Source of the DNA: an uncultured Candidatus Saccharibacteria bacterium
Lineage (GTDB): Bacteria > Patescibacteriota > Saccharimonadia > Saccharimonadales > Saccharimonadaceae
Length of the DNA stretch: 11,627 nucleotides
Reading direction: 5' to 3'
Assembly: GCA_937974295.1 (NCBI GenBank)
Contig: CALBWN010000015.1
Coordinates: forward strand, 1-11,627
Of the stretch, positions 1 to 6,028 are shown in pieces. The stretch's first letter is position 1. Each line of letters opens with the position of its first letter. A model generated the notes under the pieces. That model saw only the letters and a program-made list of their open reading frames with translations. It was not told where the DNA came from and did no database searches. The position numbers and the translations under genes are program-made.

Positions 1-2
1 GT

Positions 3-92
3 CATCTGAGTAAATCCGCAAGTGAAACCGCTACTTGGCGAGGTATCATCAAACACGAGTTTAAAGACTTATTGGCTGGGTTTAGTCTCTAG
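3..92 (+). CDS. 3' end of an unidentified CDS (partial)
   Basis: One frame is open from the left edge to a TAG at 90-92 and reads 29 residues ending in KHEFKDLLAGFSL. The other two forward frames meet stops within the first 12 bases, so this is the only forward frame that could carry a gene in from the left. The mix of charged and hydrophobic residues is plausible for a soluble C-terminus, but no motif is recognisable and 29 codons can be open by chance. Function unknown. Confidence 0.3.
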   Translation, partial: HLSKSASETATWRGIIKHEFKDLLAGFSL

Positions 93-112
93 GTTTTACC
101 AATAACTTACGA

Positions 113-320
113 GGTGAGGGCGCTTAAGCGTGGCGGTTCTGCCGCCTGGGCGAAGCCCCAAATCCTGCACGGCTCAGCTTTTACGCTCGAAATAGGTTCG
201 AGCTTTGGCGTATATTGCCACCACAGATGCAAGAAAGTGAGCATTACTTCGCAAACGGAGCGATGTTTTTGTTGAGAGCAGCGAATCAGACTGGATGAAG
301 AGAGGTCGTAGCCTCTCCTT
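113..320 (+). other. Gene-free stretch with a run of hairpins; candidate structured RNA or 3' UTR
   Basis: No convincing CDS lies between 93 and 442. Instead there are closely packed inverted repeats: CGCTTAAGCG (121-130), GGCGG/CCGCC (132-136/142-146), GGGC/GCCC (148-151/155-158), GCTCGAA/TTCGAGC (185-191/197-203), TGGC/GCCA (206-209/217-220) and GAGAGG/CCTCTC (300-305/312-317). The last is followed by CTTTAGTTT and could be a weak terminator for a forward transcript. The sequence does not show the conserved cores of tmRNA, RNase P RNA, SRP RNA or 6S RNA. It may be a small RNA or the structured 3' UTR of the upstream gene. Confidence 0.3.
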
Positions 321-406
321 TAGTTTGGCGTGGCCCTCAAGGGTGCAATACTTTACAACAATTACACTAAAACCAAGTGAAAAAGGAAGGATTAGGCACG
401 ATACTG

Positions 407-435
407 TTGACAAATATGCAACATTGTGCTACCAT
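407..435 (+). promoter_or_regulatory. Sigma-70-type promoter placed for a leaderless mRNA
   Basis: A perfect -35 box TTGACA (407-412) is followed after exactly 17 bp by TACCAT (430-435), a 4/6 match to the -10 consensus. The expected transcription start (about 441-443) coincides with the ATG at 443, so the mRNA would have essentially no 5' leader. Confidence 0.6.
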
Positions 436-442
436 CGAACGG

Positions 443-1234
443 ATGTCACAAAAAAATAGAACAAAACACGGTAAAGACTATAACGAAAGTGCTGAGAAGC
501 GCTGGTTTGACCGAGTCGTGGCGGTTCCTTTGCTGGTTTGTATGGGCTCAGCGGCTCTCGTTGCGGCTGCGGCAATGCATAAGGAGCTTGGCGATGGCCC
601 AACGCTCTTCATTCAGGAGCGGTATGGGAGTGACCTTGATGACCTCGTCAAGGTGCCAAAGCTGCGGACACTCCGTGGTGCGGTGCGCAACACTGCCTCG
701 GCTAATGGCTATAACCACAGTAGCGCAGGGCCAATTGGCAAGCTCGTACGCAAGGCGCATGTGGACGAAGCACCCCAACTGCTGCAAGTATTGCGTGGCA
801 AGATGGCAATAGTAGGGCCAAGGCCACTAGCTACAGGCGAAGTATACGATGATATCCTTGCTAACCCTGATATCCCTGAAGGCCTTAAGCAGCAGTGGAT
901 TGAGGCACGCAAGACAACCCGCCCAGGCATTATGGCACCCTATAGCAAAGAACAGCATGAGCCTGGCTATGAGCTAGATACGATCCATATGATGGAGCAA
1001 GATGTTGTGTATGCCGAGAAAGCCTCACTAAAGAAGGATATCAAAGTAGTCGCTGCGACGCTTGGTATGGTAGCGACCGACCTTGTACAAAAGCTTATGC
1101 CGCGGTCTGCCCGCACATGGCTGCAGACTAAAACAGGGCTGGCACCGCATTCAGTAGGCCAAGAGCGTGAGGAGAGTGATGTTGTGGTGGCGCTGCAGCA
1201 AGCGCATACTCAGCCTGCACGGCGCGCTGCGTAA
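443..1234 (+). CDS. Monotopic phosphoglycosyl transferase (bacterial sugar transferase family, WcaJ/PglC type), divergent
   Basis: This family moves a sugar-1-phosphate from a UDP-sugar to a polyprenyl phosphate at the inner membrane face, starting a surface glycan or glycoprotein oligosaccharide. The 263-residue product opens like the family, with KRWFD and one hydrophobic re-entrant segment (about 25-46) containing Pro29, then GPTLFIQERYG (52-62). The signature KAHVDEAPQLLQVLRGKMAIVGPRPL (104-129) keeps the catalytic Asp108-Glu109 dyad and the GPRP motif; RPGI follows at 160-163. Oddities: the usual GLWQVNGR-like segment after RPGI is replaced by APYSKEQH, and a tail of about 60 residues follows the core. 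I chose ATG 443 because a promoter ends 7 nt before it; the frame also has GTG 377 and ATG 416, neither with a well-spaced Shine-Dalgarno. No glycan genes adjoin it, so the sugar is unknown. Confidence 0.82.
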   Translation: MSQKNRTKHGKDYNESAEKRWFDRVVAVPLLVCMGSAALVAAAAMHKELGDGPTLFIQERYGSDLDDLVKVPKLRTLRGAVRNTASANGYNHSSAGPIGKLVRKAHVDEAPQLLQVLRGKMAIVGPRPLATGEVYDDILANPDIPEGLKQQWIEARKTTRPGIMAPYSKEQHEPGYELDTIHMMEQDVVYAEKASLKKDIKVVAATLGMVATDLVQKLMPRSARTWLQTKTGLAPHSVGQEREESDVVVALQQAHTQPARRAA

Positions 1235-1243
1235 CATGAACCC

Positions 1244-1280
1244 AAAAGCCTTTACTTTCTCTGCCAGAATAGGCTATTTT
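1244..1280 (+). terminator. Possible Rho-independent terminator after the glycosyl-phosphate transferase
   Basis: AAAAGCCT (1244-1251) can pair with AGGCT-A-TTTT (1271-1280, one bulged A), followed by more T. The 19-nt loop is long, so this is a weak call. Confidence 0.35.
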
Positions 1281-1321
1281 TGCTCACTATTCTACCTGGA
1301 AAAGCAATGAGTGTATTGTTC

Positions 1322-1330
1322 TGGTATTAT
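1322..1330 (+). promoter_or_regulatory. Possible extended -10 promoter in the gap before tgt
   Basis: TGG-TATTAT matches an extended -10 and would start RNA near 1337, reading through the hairpin region at 1433-1483 towards tgt. No good -35 is seen. The transcript could be a small RNA or a long tgt leader. Confidence 0.3.
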
Positions 1331-1432
1331 AGTAAGTATTTTTGGAGATGTTTCTGCTTATGTCACCCATAAAGTCCTCCATATTCTCAAGTAGTGGTCT
1401 CCCGAAATAACGGTGGAGCAGTGACCGTAGCA

Positions 1433-1483
1433 GATGCGCATACTCTATATATTAGAGCGATGGAAGGGGAGAGAATGCGCATC
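1433..1483 (+). repeat. Nested inverted repeat in the gap before tgt
   Basis: GATGCGCAT (1433-1441) is the exact reverse complement of ATGCGCATC (1475-1483), so the palindromic core ATGCGCAT occurs twice. Between the arms sits a second inverted repeat, CTCTA-N5-TAGAG (1443-1457). As RNA this gives a 9-bp stem with an inner hairpin and a purine-rich strand (GGAAGGGGAGAGA). As DNA it gives two copies of a possible binding site spaced about four helical turns apart. The gap 1235-1608 holds no convincing CDS. Confidence 0.5.
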
Positions 1484-1500
1484 ATACCATTGAACCCTTG

Positions 1501-1509
1501 TGATACAAT
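1501..1509 (+). promoter_or_regulatory. Extended -10 promoter, candidate for tgt
   Basis: TGA-TACAAT is an extended -10 with a 5/6 hexamer and no clear -35. Transcription would begin near 1516 and give tgt a leader of about 93 nt that includes both inverted repeats described below. A second candidate -10, TAAAAT at 1571-1576, lies closer to the gene. Confidence 0.45.
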
Positions 1510-1518
1510 AAAGGGAGA

Positions 1519-1552
1519 TTTTTGTGAGATAAGGTAGATTTACTCACACAAA
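1519..1552 (+). repeat. Inverted repeat in the tgt leader
   Basis: Ten bases at 1519-1528 (TTTTTGTGAG) pair with 1543-1552 with one mismatch (T1522/C1549), around a 14-base loop. It could be an RNA hairpin in the tgt leader or an operator with two TGTGAG half-sites. It lacks the conserved bases of the preQ1-I riboswitch. Confidence 0.4.
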
Positions 1553-1574
1553 AGCACGATTATTTTAATGTAAA

Positions 1575-1590
1575 ATACCCCGAGGGGTAT
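1575..1590 (+). promoter_or_regulatory. CsoR/CstR-like operator dyad upstream of tgt
   Basis: ATACCCC-GA-GGGGTAT is a perfect 7-bp inverted repeat around two bases. It has the TACCCC...GGGGTA layout described for operators of CsoR-family repressors (metal, persulfide or formaldehyde sensors). It overlaps a candidate -10 (TAAAAT, 1571-1576) and that promoter's start site, and ends 18 bases before the tgt ATG, where bound repressor would block transcription. No CsoR-family gene is visible in the window, and as RNA it could simply be a hairpin near the ribosome site. Confidence 0.4.
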
Positions 1591-1608
1591 AGGGAACGCA
1601 ACCATACT

Positions 1609-2814
1609 ATGTCAACACCATTCTCATTTACCATCACTCACCGCATGCCGCAGACGTTGGCACGGACAGGCGTGATCCATACTCCACATGGTGATATCAA
1701 GACACCAGCCTTCATTGTGGTGGGCACAAAGGCGAATGTGAAGGCAATGGTGCCCGAGATGGTAGCTAGCGTGGGCGCACAGGCTGTCTTGGCTAATGCC
1801 TATCACCTCTATCTGCAGCCAGGGCATGAGCTGATAGAGAAAGCCGGATACTTGGGTAAGTTTATGCACTGGAGTGGTCCAACTTTTACCGACAGCGGTG
1901 GCTTTCAGGTACTGAGCCTCGGCTCGGGCTTTAAGAAGGTATTAGCGATGAGCACTGATGTGGATGAAGAGATTGCGATTGCCAAGAAGTCAAGCCGGCA
2001 CGCCTGGGTGGATGATAATGGCGTGATGTTTAAGTCGCACCTCGATGGCTCATTGCATAAGTTTACGCCAGAGCTGTCGATGCAAATCCAGGCAGGGATT
2101 GGGGCGGATATTACCTTTGCCTTTGATGAGCTGACGTCGCTGATCGACCCATATGAGTACCAAGTGGAGGCACTGGCGCGTACCCATGTGTGGGCAGAGC
2201 GCAGCCTAGCAGAGGTTAAGCGCCTGCGGGCCGCTCGGCCAGATAAGCCGTATCAAGCGCTCTTTGGTGTCTTGCAAGGGGCGAATTATGAGGACCTGCG
2301 CAAGCAAACTGCAGCACGCCTTGGCGCAATGGATTTTGATGGCTATGGTATTGGTGGGGCGCTAGAGAAAGAAACGATGGCCCAGACTATCCAGTGGGTG
2401 AACGAGATCTTGCCTGAAAGCCGCCCGCGGCATTTGCTTGGCATCTCAGAGCCGGATGATATCTTTGCGGCGATCGAGCAGGGTATTGATACCTTCGATT
2501 GTGTAAGCCCAACTCGCGTAGCACGCAATGGCGCGGCCTACACACCGCATGGACGGGTGAATATGCGTGGGACGAAATATCGCGAGCTGTTTGCACCCAT
2601 TATGGCAGAGTGCGATTGCTACACCTGCCAGCACTACACCGCGGCCTATATTTGTCACCTGCTCCGGGCCAAGGAGAGCTTGGCGGGGACGCTGCTGTCG
2701 ATCCACAACGAGCGCTTCATTATCAAGCTTGTCGACAACATTCGCCACAGCCTCGAAGATGGCACATTCTACGCCTTTCGAGACCATTTCTTGGCGCAGT
2801 ATTATCGCCGGTAG
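1609..2814 (+). CDS. tgt: tRNA-guanine transglycosylase (queuosine pathway), unusual base-binding loop
   Basis: TGT swaps guanine 34 in the wobble position of GUN-anticodon tRNAs (Asp, Asn, His, Tyr) for a queuosine precursor. The 401-residue product has DSGGFQ (95-100; Asp95 is the general acid/base), FDEL (172-175), FDCVSPTR (296-303; Asp297 is the nucleophile) and the zinc site Cys335-x-Cys337-x2-Cys340 with His366. These correspond to Asp102, Asp280 and the CxCxxC...H site of the Zymomonas enzyme. It is longer than the usual 370-385 residues, apparently from extra sequence after DSGGFQ (about 103-135). The substrate loop is unusual: GGLAVGE is replaced by GGALEKE (249-255), and the Cys of FDEC by Leu175. 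The frame starts at this ATG; AGGGA at 1591-1595 is a poorly spaced Shine-Dalgarno. It converges on a queuosine-precursor transporter gene, which supports salvage. Confidence 0.95.
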   Translation: MSTPFSFTITHRMPQTLARTGVIHTPHGDIKTPAFIVVGTKANVKAMVPEMVASVGAQAVLANAYHLYLQPGHELIEKAGYLGKFMHWSGPTFTDSGGFQVLSLGSGFKKVLAMSTDVDEEIAIAKKSSRHAWVDDNGVMFKSHLDGSLHKFTPELSMQIQAGIGADITFAFDELTSLIDPYEYQVEALARTHVWAERSLAEVKRLRAARPDKPYQALFGVLQGANYEDLRKQTAARLGAMDFDGYGIGGALEKETMAQTIQWVNEILPESRPRHLLGISEPDDIFAAIEQGIDTFDCVSPTRVARNGAAYTPHGRVNMRGTKYRELFAPIMAECDCYTCQHYTAAYICHLLRAKESLAGTLLSIHNERFIIKLVDNIRHSLEDGTFYAFRDHFLAQYYRR

Positions 2815-2926
2815 CGACTGATAAGCTTATGAGTTATAGTATGCATTCAAATAACAACTAGGGAAGAGGGCTTGCATAGGAAACCTTCTCTCCGTCATCA
2901 GCCCTTTCTCTCGCCACCGTTTCCTT

Positions 2927-2953
2927 AAAATGCTAAGAGAGTCTTAGTATTTT
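2927..2953. terminator. Bidirectional terminator between tgt and the transporter gene
   Basis: AAAATGCTAAGA (2927-2938) and TCTTAGTATTTT (2942-2953) form a 12-bp stem with one G-T wobble around the loop GAG. An A-run opens it and a T-run closes it, so it can end transcription in both directions, as expected between two convergent genes. Confidence 0.7.
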
Positions 2954-3088
2954 CCTAAAACACTAGGCTCTTCAATGATTACGCTGCAATAATCTCCACA
3001 AGCAACCTTTTATTCTAGCAGGATGGAAGCACTGCATTCTTCACACCCTGAGAGAGGTGTAAATCTGTGGCAGTGAGCAACTCGCTCG

Positions 3089-3772
3089 CTAGACACGTAA
3101 ACGAAATGGTGTGAAGTTGGTGGTGTTGTCGTAGGCGTCGACGGATTCGCGTCGCTTAAGCACGGCGATGACGCGATAGGTAAGTGGCAGGCAGACGACC
3201 TCAACGGCAAGCTTGAAGCCAAGCCCAACGGCGATATAGTTGAGTAGCGACGCTCCCGTAAGCTGCCCACCAAAAGCAACGACGCAGAATATAACGGTAT
3301 CAAACAAGCTCCCTACCACTGTCGATCCAAGCAGGCGCAGCCATAGCTGTCGACCTTTCATAGCAACCTTGAGCTTAGCAACGATGTACGAGTTGAGGAA
3401 GCTCCCCGTCAGGAAGGCAAGCAAGCTTGCCACGACGATCTGTGGGAAGAAGCCCAGCACTGCCTCATAAGCGGCTTGGTCGTGGTACTCTGCCGCCGCG
3501 GGCAGATAGCGCACCAGTGTAAAGCAGCCAATCGCTAGCAGCATTACCCCAAAGGCCGTCCAAATAGCGCGGCGTGCCCGGCGATAGCCATATACCTCTG
3601 TCATGACATCATTAAAGATATACACGAGCGGGAAGAGCACTGCTCCACCATCAAGGATAAGTGGGCCGAGTGCCACCAGTTTGGTGGCGGCAATGTTGGA
3701 GATGAGTAGCGCCGCAACATATACTGCGAGAATGATGCTAAAATATCGATAATTTTCGTTCGTGTGTTTCAT
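3089..3772 (-). CDS. yhhQ: Queuosine precursor transporter, VUT family (YhhQ/QPTR type)
   Basis: A 227-residue membrane protein with about six hydrophobic segments and the VUT/ECF-related signatures: YFSIILAVYVAALLISNIAATK near the N-terminus, PLVYIFNDVMTEVYGYRRAR in the first loop, FPQIVVASLLAFLTGSFLNS, then RLLGSTVVGSLFDTVIF and YIAVGLGFKLAVEVVCLP. The family imports queuosine precursors (preQ0/preQ1, or queuine in some host-dependent bacteria) across the inner membrane. Convergent position next to tgt supports that role. I chose ATG 3772 (MKHTNENY), seven codons inside the longest frame, because an extended -10 ends 9 nt before it and there is no Shine-Dalgarno; the longer start would overlap the -10 itself. 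The mRNA leader would be about 3 nt. Confidence 0.9.
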   Translation of the reverse strand: MKHTNENYRYFSIILAVYVAALLISNIAATKLVALGPLILDGGAVLFPLVYIFNDVMTEVYGYRRARRAIWTAFGVMLLAIGCFTLVRYLPAAAEYHDQAAYEAVLGFFPQIVVASLLAFLTGSFLNSYIVAKLKVAMKGRQLWLRLLGSTVVGSLFDTVIFCVVAFGGQLTGASLLNYIAVGLGFKLAVEVVCLPLTYRVIAVLKRRESVDAYDNTTNFTPFRLRV

Positions 3773-3781
3773 GCTTCGTTT

Positions 3782-3790
3782 ATCATACCA
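3782..3790 (-). promoter_or_regulatory. Extended -10 promoter of the queuosine precursor transporter
   Basis: Read on the minus strand it is TGG-TATGAT, 9 nt before the ATG. No -35 is recognisable. It lies back to back with the tRNA-Arg promoter at 3807-3815; the two cores are about 16 bp apart, so polymerase could probably occupy only one at a time. Confidence 0.6.
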
Positions 3791-3806
3791 CACCTACCAA
3801 GAAACC

Positions 3807-3815
3807 TGCTATAAT
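3807..3815 (+). promoter_or_regulatory. Consensus extended -10 promoter of tRNA-Arg
   Basis: TGC-TATAAT is a perfect extended -10. Expected start near 3822, almost at the mature tRNA 5' end (3824), so little 5' trimming would be needed. No clear -35. Confidence 0.75.
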
Positions 3816-3823
3816 AAACCCAT

Positions 3824-3900
3824 GCCCCGATAGCTCAGCTGGATAGAGCAGAGGACTTCTAAGCCTAAGGCCGTAGGTTCGAATCCTACTCGGGGCGCCA
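3824..3900 (+). tRNA. tRNA-Arg (anticodon TCT)
   Basis: The 77-nt gene folds as a cloverleaf: acceptor GCCCCGA (3824-3830) with TCGGGGC (3890-3896), D arm GCTC/GAGC (3833-3836/3846-3849), anticodon loop CTTCTAA (3856-3862) with TCT at 3858-3860, T arm GTAGG-TTCGAAT-CCTAC, and encoded CCA at 3898-3900. It reads AGA/AGG. Odd point: in the anticodon stem GAGGA/GCCTA only the three middle pairs are Watson-Crick; the outer G27/A43 and the inner A31/G39 are mismatched. Otherwise the gene looks intact, with its own consensus promoter and a terminator, so it is probably functional. Confidence 0.92.
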
Positions 3901-3912
3901 TTCTGTCGTCAT

Positions 3913-3940
3913 ACCCCATCTCGATGGGGTTGTTTTTATT
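3913..3940 (+). terminator. Rho-independent terminator of tRNA-Arg
   Basis: ACCCCAT-CTCG-ATGGGGT (3913-3930) is a 7-bp GC-rich stem with a tetraloop, followed by TGTTTTTATT. It starts 12 nt after the tRNA CCA. Confidence 0.85.
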
Positions 3941-3954
3941 ACATACAAAATGCA

Positions 3955-3984
3955 TTTACATGCTGCGCGAGGCTATGCTATAGT
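3955..3984 (+). promoter_or_regulatory. Promoter of the MFS gene, near-leaderless
   Basis: TTTACA (3955-3960), an 18-bp spacer and TATAGT (3979-3984), with TG at 3976-3977 making an extended -10 (TGC-TATAGT). The expected start near 3991 leaves only about 6 nt before the ATG at 3997, with no room for a Shine-Dalgarno. Confidence 0.7.
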
Positions 3985-3996
3985 ACAGCGAGATTT

Positions 3997-5190
3997 ATGC
4001 AAGATGTGACCAACCACGACCTCCTCAAGCGCAACATTATCAAATATTCGTGGTTTCGGATTTTTACCAAGCGTGTCTACTTGCCGCTTATCACGGTGCA
4101 GCTGGTGAATGTTGGTAAAGTGAGTTTGGATGAGCTAGCACTGATGGTCGTTATCTCGTCTATTGTCCAGGCGGCGCTGCAGATGCCAGCGGGTTATGTG
4201 GCCGATAAGTTTGGCAATCGGCGGGCGATTATCCTTGGTGCGAGCATTGCTGTGGCGTCGCCACTGTTGTATGCCGTATGGCCGAGCTTCTGGGGTGGGC
4301 TGATTGCCTCAGTTTTGTTCTTTGGTGGCTATGCGTTTCAGTCTGGTGCGGTCGAGGCATTTATGCACGATTCCTTGACGGCGCTGGGGCGAGCGCGCGA
4401 CTATACCAAGGTGATGGGTCGCGCCCAGACGTATGGATTGATTGGTAATACCGTGCTTATTATTGTAGTGCCACTCACGTACCGCATTCATCATACGCTC
4501 CCATTTTTGATTGGCTTTTTGTCGCTTGCTGTGACAGTGTGGTTGGCGCTGAGCTTTGCTCATCCACCACGCCGCACAACTGCACAGGCTCAGCGGCCAC
4601 GGCAGGCTGCTCGCGCAATCATTACTGCGAAAAATCTTGCTCTCTTTATCTTCGCTGGTTTCTTGGCTGGTGTGTCCAATAAGGGGCTAGAATATCGCGA
4701 GCTCCTCTTCCAGCACGTTGGTATTGCCGTGGAGTGGTTTGGGGTGATTGCGGCGGTTGGGAGCCTGGGTGGAGCGTTACTGGGCTGGTATGTGCATTGG
4801 TTTGACCGCCTGCGGCCACTGGCATTCTATTGGGTGGATGCGTGGATTATGGCGCTGTGTATTGTCTTGATGGGCGTAACGCCAAGCCCGATTATCGCGG
4901 TCATTGCTGTTGTGCTATTTACTGCATATACGCGGGTGCGACCGATTGTTTTGCAGTCGAAGATCCTCAGCGAGCTGCAGCATACATACAAAGCGACGCT
5001 CCTCTCTGCGCTCAATATGTTTACATTGCTTGGTGACGTCGTGGCGATTAGCTTGCTCACCCGGATGGTTAATCAATATGGCTATAGTGCAGGGCATGTG
5101 TGGTTTGGCGGGGCAGTTGGGGCAATTGCACTTGGCCTGTGGCTGGTGATGTGCGTTGAGGCACTGTGGCGTCGCAAGAAAGCCCGCTAA
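3997..5190 (+). CDS. Major facilitator superfamily transporter
   Basis: A 397-residue protein, the usual MFS length, with about 12 hydrophobic segments and a polar central loop (about 187-205, rich in Arg, Gln and Pro) between the two halves. The MFS motif A between TM2 and TM3 is clear: GYVADKFGNRRAI (66-78). SGAVEAFMHDSLTALGR (116-132) in the TM4 region resembles a conserved stretch of prokaryotic MFS permeases of uncharacterised substrate. The positively charged C-terminus (RRKKAR) fits a cytoplasmic tail. The substrate cannot be told from sequence; drug, sugar and metabolite export or uptake are all open. It stands alone between two tRNA genes with its own promoter. The ATG follows the -10 by 12 nt. 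No convincing terminator is seen after TAA 5190. Confidence 0.88.
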   Translation: MQDVTNHDLLKRNIIKYSWFRIFTKRVYLPLITVQLVNVGKVSLDELALMVVISSIVQAALQMPAGYVADKFGNRRAIILGASIAVASPLLYAVWPSFWGGLIASVLFFGGYAFQSGAVEAFMHDSLTALGRARDYTKVMGRAQTYGLIGNTVLIIVVPLTYRIHHTLPFLIGFLSLAVTVWLALSFAHPPRRTTAQAQRPRQAARAIITAKNLALFIFAGFLAGVSNKGLEYRELLFQHVGIAVEWFGVIAAVGSLGGALLGWYVHWFDRLRPLAFYWVDAWIMALCIVLMGVTPSPIIAVIAVVLFTAYTRVRPIVLQSKILSELQHTYKATLLSALNMFTLLGDVVAISLLTRMVNQYGYSAGHVWFGGAVGAIALGLWLVMCVEALWRRKKAR

Positions 5191-5405
5191 ATTAGTTAAC
5201 TTCAAATTTGGCCTGGCCTTTTGTTATTTTTCTTGATCATCCGCTCAACGAAGTGTGGTGATGGCTATTATTACAGATAGGAAGACTCGCTATGGAAGCG
5301 GCGAGAAACCCAGAGAAAAGAAACAAATTGACCTAGTGATGTTCAGATATGGGAGCGGTGTAAGCCAGTAAAACTGTGAGATTGAGAATGAATGGGCATA
5401 GGCAA

Positions 5406-5434
5406 TAGACAAACTGCGCTATCTCTGCTACAAT
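5406..5434 (+). promoter_or_regulatory. Promoter of tRNA-His
   Basis: TAGACA (5406-5411), a 17-bp spacer and TACAAT (5429-5434), with TG at 5426-5427 giving the extended -10 TGC-TACAAT. The start near 5441 leaves a 5' leader of about 37 nt before the tRNA. The rest of 5191-5405 shows no gene. Confidence 0.75.
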
Positions 5435-5477
5435 ACAGCATGTCAGCAGCACAGTAAGGTTTGCTGTGCGATTGTCT

Positions 5478-5556
5478 GGTGGATATAGCTCAGTTTGGTT
5501 AGAGCGCTGGTTTGTGGCACCGGAGGCCGTGAGTTCAAGTCTCATTATCCACCCCA
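5478..5556 (+). tRNA. tRNA-His (anticodon GTG)
   Basis: The cloverleaf has acceptor GTGGATA (5479-5485) with TATCCAC (5546-5552), the extra G(-1) at 5478 facing C73 at 5553 that marks tRNA-His, D arm GCTC/GAGC, anticodon stem CTGGT/ACCGG, loop TTGTGGC (5512-5518) with GTG at 5514-5516, T arm GTGAG/CTCAT, and encoded CCA (5554-5556). G follows the anticodon at position 37. As a GUN tRNA it is a substrate class for the tgt product encoded upstream. Confidence 0.96.
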
Positions 5557-5564
5557 AGATAAAT

Positions 5565-5592
5565 TCCCGGATGATTCCGGGGTTTTATTTTG
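5565..5592 (+). terminator. Rho-independent terminator of tRNA-His
   Basis: CCCGGA (5566-5571), loop TGAT, TCCGGG (5576-5581), then GTTTTATTTT. It starts 9 nt after the CCA end. Confidence 0.85.
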
Positions 5593-6028
5593 GTTTAATG
5601 TCGTTTTGCTACTTACTATTGTAACTGTAGTAATTTTATTATGAGAAAATATGAAGCGCACAGCTGATTTTTCTGCGTTCGATCATTATCTTTATCTTTG
5701 CCGCTTCGTCTTATGGAGGGGAAGCTTGCCGCCAGACTCGATAGGTCATCAGCTTAGCGTAAGAGGTTGGTGTTTGGCAATTATCATCTCATTCTGCTCA
5801 GTGGTGACTTCACTTGGTTGTCATCAGAATATCAAAGCATGTGTCTGATGTGTTTGTTCGTGCGCTCTTACTTTTTTGCATTCATTTTCTCGTGCTATGC
5901 GAGGTAACAATCGATCTTCGCAGTTCATCAGACAAAATACTAGCGAACGGGGGGTTGATGGTGAAAAAGTAGACCTTCTAAGACTTAGGCTCTAGGTATG
6001 CAAAGTCTGCGCACAATGCGACATATAA
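5593..6028. other. Gene-poor stretch between tRNA-His and murA
   Basis: No recognisable gene. A 65-codon frame at 5651-5848 (+) starts MKRTADFSAFDHYLYLC but has no Shine-Dalgarno and no close promoter, and its composition (five Cys, scattered aromatics) does not look like a selected protein. I see no RNA gene here. The 3' part of the murA transcript would enter this stretch from the right. Confidence 0.4.

Noticed and set aside
113..320. tmRNA, RNase P RNA, SRP RNA or tracr-like RNA
   Set aside because: None of their conserved core sequences is present, and no cas or nuclease gene is visible alongside.
174..413. 79-codon minus-strand frame before the glycosyl-phosphate transferase
   Set aside because: It runs through the hairpin-rich block and the forward promoter, has no Shine-Dalgarno or recognisable motif, and its composition looks random.
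377..442. Upstream GTG 377 and ATG 416 as starts of the glycosyl-phosphate transferase
   Set aside because: The extra residues do not match the family, no well-spaced Shine-Dalgarno exists, and TTGACA-N17-TACCAT lies inside this part, pointing to ATG 443.
1510..1608. preQ1 riboswitch in the tgt leader
   Set aside because: The leader has hairpins but not the conserved loop and A-rich tail of preQ1-I, and I see no convincing preQ1-II or -III layout. A covariance-model search would settle it.
5651..5848. 65-codon forward frame MKRTADFSAF...
   Set aside because: No ribosome site, no near promoter, no family; probably chance.
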